Source: Holothuria scabra
Lineage: Eukaryota; Echinodermata; Holothuroidea; Aspidochirotida; Holothuriidae
DNA length: 64,000 bases
Direction: 5' to 3'
Assembly (NCBI GenBank): GCA_037179385.1
Contig: CM074193.1
Coordinates: 9,383,547 to 9,447,546, forward strand
Under the pieces are notes generated by a model that saw nothing but the letters and a program-made list of their open reading frames with translations, was not told the DNA's origin and did not search any database. The position numbers and the translations under genes are program-made. Positions 24,901-36,900 of this stretch are shown here, one piece after another (positions within the stretch are counted from its first letter, which is position 1; every line of letters starts with the position of its first letter).

Positions 24901-27900
24901 GACAGGGGGTGAAACCTGTGGGCATAGTCTACAACCCCCTGCCAACAGGGGTAGTTAGGGTGAGAGGATAAAGCCCATAATATTTCTGGATTATACTCTT
25001 TCCCAAAATGACAAAATTCCATGACTTTTCCATGACTTTTAAGGACTGACTGATATTCCAGCAGCCATATTGCCATCTTTTTCCACAACACAATGTAACT
25101 AAACATGAGGAAACCAGAAAAATAAGTTCCCCATTTCTTGACTTATCCAGGAGCTTTCAAACCTCATTTGGATAGACCTCATTTCTCTGACGTCCCAGAC
25201 ATGGAAACTCCAACTCTCCAGGACTTCAGGGACCTGTATGAAAACTGTATTTCAGCTTCTATACTCCTAACATTTTACAGACCACAACCTTAACAATGTT
25301 TACCTTTGGTAATTTTGCATGATCTTTCATAAAGTAGTTAAATGCATTTTTTACTCCTACTAAACTTTCAAAAACTGACCAAATCCATAAAGTAGAAAGC
25401 TTCCCACCTGTTTGATACCAAGCCAGTCAGCCAAATCTTTTGCATTAGCCAGGGCAGTTGACAACCCAATCACACGAACTGGTCTTGTTGTGTGAGAGGA
25501 GATGAAATTGGTTCTGGACACAATTACTTCAAGGACTGGACCCCTTTCATCACCTGAAATGGACAATGAGAAAAGAAAACTTTAAGAATAGGATATTACA
25601 TTGAAAGCAATTTCCAAATGCCAACTAAATCAACACCTGATAAGCACTACAGTAAGAATGCTGAGTGAAGAATTGCTGCAAAGTGTTGGAAAGGTTTCAA
25701 CAGCAGTTCAGCAATTCTGATTCAGTTGGACTAGTAAAAAACAGTGCAACAAATTTTCTCTAATAAACAACCTTTTTTTCCTAAGGCAATCTCATTTGAG
25801 GAAACACCATCAGATTAGGACCACAATAATATAATCTGAAAAAGAATCAAACTCACCTCTACACTTCTTTCTAGTACCATAAATTTCATGTGCAATGTGT
25901 GCATGCGCTATATGTTTAGTTCATCCCTGGTTCAATTGTCTTCTCTAGCAATTCAACATTGCTGGGTAAGTGATATTTAGTTTCGAACTGGGGAGTGATT
26001 AATTTTCAAATCTCTTCTAACTAGTTCACAACCAACTTAACCCCAACCCGAAACTGGGGTCATGACCCCAAGATGAAGACACAAGACTAAAAATCTTAGA
26101 ATAGTTCAGAACCAAATTTATTTTTGATACATTAAAGAGCGACATATTCTAAGCATTCTGGTAAAATTTTTGTTCATTTGTCATGTTCAATCTCAAGATG
26201 TTAGTAATTAAATTTTCTACATAGAATGAACTTAAGGATGCAGGGGTGATGTCATGGATTCACATTATTGGATGACGTTTCGTTTTTTATTTATAATATA
26301 CCACCAATTTTATGCAACTCACCTTTGGTATACTGGTACCATAGGTGCATCCTGAGCAATGGGACTTTACATGCCTTAGGGACAAAATAGCATCCCTAAT
26401 CAATTCCAAGGTCAAATAGGATAAGAAATAAGGAAAAAACAAAATGTTGGCTAACAATGTTAATCCACAACATCACACCTGCTAAGCTTTAAGTTCACTT
26501 TTCATAGAAAATGTGTTGACTTTAATCGCTAATGGAAAATGGGAAATGACTGGAACTTGAATGCTTACAATATGTTCCTCTTTAGCATATTAAAATTGGC
26601 TCTGGACTATTCTCTTAAACAGTGTTTTACTGTCAAGAGAGGCAAATTAATCAAAGGGAAAAAATTCTGTCAAAACACCTTACCTAGAAGGTGAATTTCA
26701 TCTATGATCAGGACAGAGACGGCCTGGACATAATGCCTGGTTTGCCAGCTTCTGCTAACACCATCCCATTTCTCAGGGGTTGTGACAATAACATCAGCTT
26801 TGGCAATTGCACGGATATCTGGAGCTACATCTCCTGTCAACTCTACCACCCTTCAAAGGAAGCAAAATATTTGACTTAGATAAAAGTACTGAAGAAAATG
26901 TTAGAAGAATGTTTGAAGATGAAAGAATTAGCAGGCTGTTAATAAGAAGCTCTAAAAGCATTTCTCAATAATTCAATAGTTTAGTGTTGACTGGTAGTGG
27001 AGGATGGGGTAAGACTAAAGATTGGTGTGGGGGGGGGGGGGGAGGGAAGGCACTTTTCAACTTCATAAACTAGATAATTGGGAGTTTAAAATCAGTGCTC
27101 ATTACTTAATACAGGCACCGATTCTAAACTAGTACCGATAATTGGAGCAAGTCCGACTTCTTCAAATCTTGAGGTTTAATAATGAAATAAAATGATCTAC
27201 CTGTATGACAACAGATACGTTTGAATCCTGACAGAAAGTGATGTCCTTATAATTTAGAACGGTTCTCTGACTATACTGCTTCTAAAACATCACAAAAAAG
27301 TTGGTACATGTCTTTAAATCTGTCCCATTCACAGGTTTTGTTTACTTATTCTTTTTGCAATTAATTTCATAGGTAAAGCTTATAATAATCACACTACTTA
27401 CAGATTTGGGGTAAAACCTGACAGAAGGCAGTCAACATTGATAAAATTTTATGTGGTAAAAACAATACCCCAAATCGTGAAGCAAAGTCTTTCGACCCTA
27501 AGTGCCATTTCCTCACATCCCAACAAACTCCAGTCATCACATATGCAATTTAAACTCCCCTATATCTGTGCTGCAAGTTCTTTTTCATACTAGCCTTAGG
27601 GTAGCTAAAAGATTCGTAATATGGATTGCATATTCAATATCTTCAAGAGCAGTTTAAGTCCTTCAAATTTCTCAATGCTAGGTTGTTGAAGTTTTCAACA
27701 AGTATGCCTTCAAACACACTTACGTTTTGCCGAGTGCTTGTTCCAATCTTACTTTCCAATCGTTGATTCTTTCTCTGACCAAAGCCTTTAAGGGAGCTAT
27801 ATACACAATCTGATAAACAAATAGAATAGCAAATTAATTTACAAGTAATACACCTGCAGACATGCTAGAGCTTGTCCACTGCAGCAACAAAGTTTATCTG

Positions 27901-30900
27901 CTCCAAGCTATAAACTACAAGTCCCTAGGTCCAATCTTATGCAACTAGTCTTGACTGGAAGGTGCTGCTCCAATTGAAAAATGGAAAACCTTTTCAGCAA
28001 TTACTGGGTCTTTGAAGTACAAAATGTATGTCAAGGCTAGTGATATTTTTAAACAGTCACTTGAACATCTTGAGACATTTTAAGCATTTTGCCAGTACTT
28101 TGATTCACATACATCACATTGCTAAAACCTATAGCAGTACCAGTTTTAGAATCTGTGCCCAGAAGTGATGATTTAATCCGGAACCTTGTTTCAACCATTA
28201 TTTCGGCTCCTTTATTGCTGGTTTCAGCCTAAATGGGTTTGGTCTAATCTCACCCAAAAATTAACCCTTACCATCAAAACTAAAATTGACTTGTGAGCAC
28301 TGGTTCTTAATTAGAGTCCAAGCCTGAAAAGTAACTTCACACAGAGAAATATTACAAAACAGTCACTTGGGGCATTTTAAGTAATTTTAATTACTTTAAA
28401 AATTCCTTTCAACACATTGGTATAAACTATAAAAAATAACAGCTTGCCTCACCCCATTAACAGATTCTCACCCCACCCCACCCCTCAAAAAAAAAGAAAA
28501 GAAAAAAAGAGGTTCCCTAAATACTGCTTTTAAAAATCCTGTCCAATAAGCTTTTATATTCCTAAAGGTTAACTTCCACTGAGATAAAATCCTACCCTAA
28601 ATTGCAAATAGAATCCTGACCACATGGCTAATATTCACATTTACAAACCTACCAAGCACTTGTCTAAAGCAGCTCCTACATCCAGAGACAAAATAAATTA
28701 AACCTCTCAGTTTCCTTCACACAGATTCTTACCTTTATTCTAAAGAAATATGGCCAACCATCCAAAGACTTTCATCCTGAAGCAATACAAGGTTATACTG
28801 ACAATGTCCATGTAAGTAAATTGAAGAAGGCAAAATTTCTCATATTCCTCCTCTAAGCACATGCTAACCTTGTCTACCTTCACAGGACATACTAAATGGA
28901 AGGTAATCTAAGCTTGAAAGAAAACTTGCAGACTATCTCCTTCTGCAGCCAAAACCCTACAAACTGCTACCTACAGTAAGACTAAAACAGCAGTGTAAGA
29001 ATGATTCCTTTGCCATGTGTTGTACTTCCTACCTTACAACAGGTGTCTCAGTGTATCAACTGCAGACTGACAGCAAGGAATACCTCTACCTCTACACCCA
29101 TTATAGAATGCATAACATAAATACCATTCAAATTAATGCAAACTACTCCTGAATATTCATAGTAGTCTACTAATGAATGAGGTGCTTCACACAGACAGCA
29201 TACATCTTAAAGCAATATTCTCATTTACAACAACACACAAATGTACCTGTACTGCTCAAAGATTGTGTGTAATAGCAGTTTTTAATCCCTACAAAATTGA
29301 ATTTTATAATATATTCTGGAAGTTTAGTCGACTGATTTTAACACTCGCATGTTTTTAGCAGACAAACAGGCAGACAGAAAAAATTAAAAATTTAAGTTTC
29401 TGCAGATTTAAGAATAAATTGCTTCATAATTGAAAATGTTTATACTTGAGTGTAGGTTTTGTTCTTACTTTCAGATGACAATCTGCAGATTAAATACTTT
29501 AAGACATGTCATACCTAATACTCAAGAGCTGTCAGGGAGGGGGATATGTCATAACTAATACTCAAAAGCTGCCAGGGTAGGGTGGATATGTTATACCTAA
29601 TACTTAAAAGCTGCCAGGGGAGGGGGTATGTCATACCTAATACTCAAAAACTGCAAGGGGAGGGGGATATGTCATACCTAATACTCAAAAACTGCCAGGG
29701 GAGGGGTCTGGTTTACTCTTTTCACTGCTTTCTCATTCAGTCTCATTTTTGTCAGGATTTTAACTTCTGGAAGCAGTTATGGGCTTTTGCTTGCAGTCAG
29801 AGGTGGCAATATTTATGTCCTACTCAGTTATTCAAGCCTGCTCCAGCTTGTGGTCACCCAAAAAACTACCTTGGGGCTTCTTGTGAAGTCCCATACATGA
29901 CCACTAACTCCTTCTAGGAGTAATTTCAGGTTTCTACCTGCTGTGGTAGATCATGCCCACAGATTTTCCTGCAATAAATGCAAAAGCAAGAAAACTATTT
30001 GACACTAAAATCCACATCCTAAAAGAGAAACTATTATTAGTAACTGCTTATATGGAAAAAAAATATATACAAAACAGAATCTTAATGAACTCATAAAAAT
30101 ACAAATTTATCAATAAACAAAAGATAGAATGATGACTTACTTTACTCTGTGGTTGCTCATTAAATACTCTAAACATGGCAATCTCTGCAGCAACAGTTTT
30201 ACCAGAACCAGTTGGTGCTCCAAGTAACACATTGTAATTTGTATGATACAAAGTGTGAAAGATTTGAGTCTGGAGAATATTAAAAATAAAATCTGTTTAG
30301 GATACCAAAATTTAATAGTAACAAAAAGAGAGCATTCATAAATTTTAATTATCTTAACATGATGTTCTTTAAACAACAAGTTATCACTTTTCAGCAGGTA
30401 GTTTTTGAAGTGATGATGATCTTAAAGGCGTTACCCTCACATATGCACAGTTACATTACCTACTTTGGAGCTTGGCCTTCAATTTGAGCCAAAGCACTTT
30501 TTTACCCAAATGTCACATTTCATATTAAAATCTAAGATATGATATTGACAAAAAGTTTTTAGTACCATTCTTTACAGATGTGTATACGTTCAAATTGAAG
30601 CCTGTTGCTTAAAGGAATAATAATTATTTTTTTTCTCACAGTTTCAATTTTTGGAAAAATACTTTTAAAAACTTTTTTAATTAAAATTTGAGACACACAT
30701 TGTGCTGACCAAAGTCACACGATTTGAAGATTCTTGCTTGAATTTTCATTATAGAAACTGTTTATATATTGCAATACTCTTGAACATCAAAAAGTGAAAA
30801 GGTTTCTGCTTTGCTCCAAAAATTGTCATATAGTGCTTTATTCCAAAACAAATCTATACATTTTATGAAATATTGTCCAGAACATTTTTCATAATTTCCT

Positions 30901-33900
30901 GCAACTCTGATATTTATAGTATTAACTACATTTATCTATGACAAAGCACAAAACTACATTTCTAAACAAATTAAAAGCTCAGGCTGACATTGTAACAAAA
31001 CTACAATTTACCTGGACAGGATTAAAGTGACTAAATTTATAAAGCATCTCATAGTCTGGATTATCAAGAGCAGTTATTGGTAGTGGTGTTAAATCCAACA
31101 GCTCTGAAAAAGATAGTAAAGGAAACAATAACTTAAACAAATTTCTTTTGTCTTCTTTTAAATAATAAAACACGGCATTTAAATTGTTTGGGCAACCAAA
31201 ATTGACAATTTCCATTGATAACACATAAAGATGAAGATGTACCCAGGAAAACAAGATGTCTCCCTCTATAAAGAACAAAAAAAACCCTTAAAATAACTGT
31301 GTAAGGAGGATGTCCCTATATAGACATACCTGTAAGGGGAGGATGTCTCTGTAATTGACATACTTGTTTGAGAGACACGTCTGTGTACTTGAAATATCTG
31401 TGTGAGGAAGATGTCTCTATACTAGACATACCTGTATGAGGAGGATGTCTCTCTGGGAGGATGAGGTGTTGGAAGGAAAGAGGATGAATGGTTTCTGACC
31501 CTAGCCACCTCTCAGAGACAGCTTTGATGTAATACTGAGATGGGAGTGGTTCAAAGAGAGGGATGGTGAACACCAATGATTGTGGTTCTTCATTCTGCAC
31601 CTGAAATAAAGATTTGATAAAATACCTAGTAGGTTAAAGATGGTACTATCAACTTATCTACACAATAAAATACCTACACAAGCCTTCTAATATGTTTCCT
31701 ATTTCTTAGAGAGCAACCAACTCACATGCATCCTGAGGCTTTTTGGAATAGTTGCCCTTGACAATATCTTGAATGTTATGTAATTAATAGTTGCCCTTGA
31801 CAATATCTTGAATGTCATGTAATTAATAGTTGCCCTAGACAACATCTTAAATGTTATGTGATTAATAGTTGCCCTTGACAATATCTTGAATGTTAAGTAA
31901 GTCATAGTTGCCCTTGACAATTTCTTAAATGTTATGTAATTTCCTTATTTTTGTATAGTTTTAATTATTATCAAGTTGACTTCGTGATTCCTTGCTGATC
32001 TTGGAAATTCTTGCTTTTTGATCTCAGATGACCCCAGAAATAAAATACACCTTTTCTTCTTATAAATGTGTTATCTTTACACCAATTTGAAAGTTGGTGA
32101 TGGTGTCTTCTGAGCTGCAGAAGGGCATGTAGGAAGGAGTGGGGGTGGGGGCTGGTGAGGGTGTATATAATCTACGACTCCTTGCTCTGCCACTCAATGT
32201 CACACTGGATACTGCAACTAAGCCAAAAATTAAAATCCAAGGCTGAAAGTAAATTAATTTCAAGCAACAATAGACTGCTATTATAAACATCATTTGGGTT
32301 CATCTACCAGAGGGTCAAACACCATGTCAACTTACATTGTTGCTACTAAATACATAATGATTGTGGTGTTGTAATGGTCACAAACAAAACTGCATAGATT
32401 GGTGATCTTTTTGAAGTCAAGGAGAAATACCAGAAGTAAGGTCAAACATAGGACTACACAGATCCTTGTTTTTAAGAGCAGTTAAGTTGAAATCCCAGAA
32501 GTAGGATTTACTTCTTATGAAATGAGAAGAATTCAGTGATGATGAATAAAAATTTGGGTTCATTTATCTAGGAGAGCTTCTTTAGTATTTTAAAACCAAG
32601 CAAAAATTACTGACCAGTGAGCACTGAAAAAAAAAAAAATTATTATGATAATAAGAGATTTTCATACCTGTTTCTTTTGAAGGATGAAATATTCAGAATG
32701 ATATATGTGATTGTTTTCAGGATCTTCCACCCAGATCCACCAGGATTCTGAGACATTGCCATGAACTCGATCATTCCATTTAAACTCAGGTGTAATGGTG
32801 AGGCAGACCTTTAATACAGTGCGTGTAATTGGCTGAAGAGTGGCTTCAAGGCCAATGGATGGAAGCTGATTCACTGCTTGTTTAATGGCATCACCTTTCC
32901 TGACATGGTGGACCATGTGACCTGTCAATGAGATATATAATATATATATACAATGAGATCAAAAAGTGGAATTATAAATGAGGTTACTGACTCCTTGTGT
33001 CATTATTAAATAATGAGTAATGCCTCTTCTTAACAGAAATGGTTTCCTGCATGCATGAATAAACACCATAATAACAAGGATTGGGGGATCAAGAAGTTTT
33101 CCAATTTATCTCAGTTCTTACATTAAAGTTATTATTACTGTGTAATAACATTTTTCTAGCCATGCTCAGGTTGGTCTCTGAGACTGTAAAGAACAGCAGG
33201 GACAGTTACACAAATTTTACTTAGTTTCTTCCCGCTTTGCATAGAAGTGTATACTTCTTTCATTACTTTCCTATAAGACCCTTTTAAACCAGTTGAGATT
33301 TCTTCTATAAAGCAATTTGTCAACAACATGATTCACTGCATGGTCAAGGTTAGAGCATCAGACTTGCAGTCATGGAGGTCGGGAATTTGAGTCCTGGCCA
33401 GGATATGCAAAAACGGAACCTACTGTCATTGTGTTTGGTGCTCAGCATTAGCAATGGAGTAAGGAAAACAAGCCAGTGAGCCACAACTAAAATAAAAGCC
33501 ATGTCTGGCTTGGCTTAAATCAATTGGTTAGAAACTGGGCCTTAAAACTTCATCTAATCTAGTCCAGTCCAGTCCAGTCCAATCCAATCCAATCCAATCT
33601 AATCTTAGCAATTTGCAAGAGAAGAAGGAGGCAGGTCTTGTCATTAAATAGTTGTGATAGTTTTTGAAAATATTTAGAAACTTAAATTTTCAGAAGTATA
33701 GTTCAAACCTATATCTGAGGCTGTCATTTCCCTCAAATGTTCAATTGTCATATTTCTGTTCTCCAACTTGCGAAGTATCTCCTCTCCCAAGTGAGGAAAC
33801 TGCCTCAAAGGATTTTCAAAGTCCCAAAGACGGCGGTCCACCATCTTGGTCAACTTTAGAAGTAAGGATGTTGCAAGAGGCCATCCATTCTTCAATGCAA

Positions 33901-36900
33901 TTTCAAAGAGTGCCCGCATAATCCTTCCAGAATTCTGCAATAGGAAAAAGTTTAGAGCAATTTCAAACAGATGTGAACCACTGTTCACACTGAAGAAATA
34001 GTTACCATTAATGTTGAGACAGATGCTCTTGTAAATATTTGTACAACAAACCTGTTTGCATTTTTTTTTTCCTCCTTTCTTTAAGTGAAACACTTGTTTT
34101 TGTGAAAGTCCTCAGAAAGGTCTTGATGTTTTCGTTTTTACTGGCAAGTACAGGAGGAGAATACCTATTATACAACACATTCTTAATTTGTCTTCATCTG
34201 ACTGGCGGATTGATGGTCACATGCCAGTCATTGGCTCCCCACCATCCGCACGATTCGATCCTGCCAAAGTGCAATAGTAGTCCCCATCGTGCAATTGTAG
34301 TCCCCATCGTGCAATAGTAGTCCCCATCGTGCAATAGTAGTCCCCATCGTGCAATAGTAGTCCCCATCGTGCAATAGTAGTCCCCATTGTGCAATAGTAC
34401 AGTAGTCCTGAGAGTGCTGCAGGCTATGCGGTACATAGACCTACGTACGAAGTTTGTACCTTCACACTGAACTGTGTCGCTGCGAATTGATAATTCACTT
34501 TGTGAACCATGCATTGCATATGCTTTACATACAAGTACATTGCAGACAGCACACGTACGTAACGTAAACGAATCCAGTTACCGCGCCAAAAGGTTTCACT
34601 TTGGATTACAACTGCTTTTGACAGAGAATGCTTGAATGTACGAGTTAGTAGCTCTCGTCAAATTTTGACCAAAATCTATTTCGGACGTTAGGTGTTTAGC
34701 CAAGGCCTAAAAGAAAATGAAATATAGGCCAGGCCTAGGCTACTAAGTTACTACTTTATCGGAACGTAAGTGGCGAGTGGGCGGGCTTATATTGATTGAG
34801 AGTTACGTACAGTAGTTCAGACCATGGCCTAGGCCTAGGCTAGGCCAAGTAAAGTAACAAACAATACGATGTAAGCAAGTTCACTGCAGCTTTATATGGT
34901 ACAAGTAATACATACACGCAAGTATTAGCGTTAGTTCGAAAGGACAAAAACTCAGACTGGGGTAGGCTAACGTTAGGCAAAATCAAATTCTAACCAAGGA
35001 ATATTTACAAGTTAGGTGTTATATAAAACAAATAATGAATGTTTTAATTCGTGCAATAGCGTTGAATTATTTTTTTCTTTGAAAGATGGCCACCTCTATT
35101 CAACTTGGCTTCACTTTGTTGAATAGAAGGTGGCAATCTTTCCACTCAAGAAATAATTCACCGCTATAGCACTCATAAACATTCATTATTTGTATACTAT
35201 TGTGCTCCTTTACGTCCTTGCACTAGCTAATGCTGGGACTAATTCATTTGTATTCATTAGTTGAATGCTAAGCCCCTTTATCTCACTCATTTATATCCAT
35301 GGAGCAATGACAAGTTTAACATTTACATAATCATAAAGGGCACAGAAGTAATTCCACTGAAGCATCAACTAAACCATTCAGATTTTTTATTCCACCAGAC
35401 CAGCACATTTCATGGTGTTTCAGATTACACATATTATGTATTGCAAGTTAAACAAAAAACAATGTTGTTACAAATCTTACCATTCAGGAACAAAAATGTC
35501 ACAAAACCAAGTGTCTTAGGATAAGGGGCTACAATGAATTAGTATAGGTCATCAGATCTGCCCTTAGAATAAATTTGAAAACTTTAACATTCAATCTCAT
35601 AGATCTTCCTGCTACCTCTATTCAAACTGGACTAACCTGGGCTACATAGGCTGAATCTGAAACTAGGGAGAAGCTGTCAATGTATCCTCTGGATATGAAG
35701 GATTGAAGGAGAATGTTGACTTTCCCCTGGGTATTCTCAGAGCCACCAGAAGCAGGTACCTGACAGTCATCGCCATGATGTCTGTCCAACTCAACCAGTT
35801 CATCATCACGAACCTGAATTACAGAAGAAAAAAGTATAATAATCACAGTTTGGCTGATTGAGTTTGAGAGAAAAAAAGGAGCAAGCAAGATGGCAGATCT
35901 TGCACATTTGCCACACAGAGAGGTGTGGAAGATCTGTTTTAAGTTTTTGTACTGAATCAATGTGGTGCGAAGGGACCACCCCCAAGATACTCTGTTCAAA
36001 TAAGTTTGCAATCCCACAACACTGATCCTACACACATCCCATACTATTGTGTGAAATTAAAATTTTGTATCCATTGGGCATATGCATTACAACTTGAGCA
36101 AAAATAGTGACCAAAACAAAGTGACTTTTCTTAGTCATAAAAAGAGGGAAAAAAGCACTATTTTTGAAGGACTTTTTTCTTATTCTGGGGTCTATGCTTC
36201 CCTCCCTTCTGTCTGGTTAGGGACGCCACTGAAATTCACTTATGCGTTTCGATGCATTTCCGATGCATACCGACGCAAACACAAAGGGTCCCGTCGGCGA
36301 TGCGTTGGCGTCGCAAATGCATCCATATTAGGCACTCTACACAGCCTCTGCACTGTATGCAGTGAAACGGGGAGCATTGTGTACGTAATCACTGCGAAGC
36401 GATGCATCGGCATTAAAGGATTATAGGCTAATCAGCTTACCACGAACAATAGCGCTTGTACCAGAAGGAAAGGCTTTCTGAAGTATTGAAAATAGCACTG
36501 CAATTCTATCGCAAAAAATGGTCAGGTGTGATCTGATCAACTCTGAGAAAAAGCTTGAGGCTTAACTTGTCTCGAATTTTCAAACCGTCGTAGAAACTCA
36601 AGGCACCGCCAATGACACAGTATAGATAGGCATAACGTTAGGCTTAAGTAGCCATAGTTTTGGCCTACGGAATGTTAGCCTTTATAATACAGTAAACTTA
36701 GCGTATAACTCCCGTAGAATTCCGAATAATGCAAGTTCGAAGCTTTTTTTTTTAATCAATTGTGCCGCGTTCCCCGGCCGTCTGCGATTTCACACGCTAT
36801 CGAAAAAAATATTGTCTCAAATCAATCGTATTTTGGGTAGAGAAATTTTTTCTGAAGCAAAATTCACTCCATCAGATTTAAGATCGTACACATTCCTTTG

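Noticed and set aside
29582..29917. 111-codon ORF
   Set aside because: Its start is a minisatellite and the rest has no recognisable domain.
31699..31920. 73-codon ORF of repeated SRATIN peptides
   Set aside because: It is a translation of the 38-bp minisatellite.
33558..33604. CRISPR-like or regulatory pentamer array
   Set aside because: It is the 3' tail of the adjoining SINE; no spacers exist and the genome is eukaryotic.
34194..34514. 106-codon minus-strand ORF with [14 protein letters not shown] repeats
   Set aside because: It is a translation of the 20-bp minisatellite.
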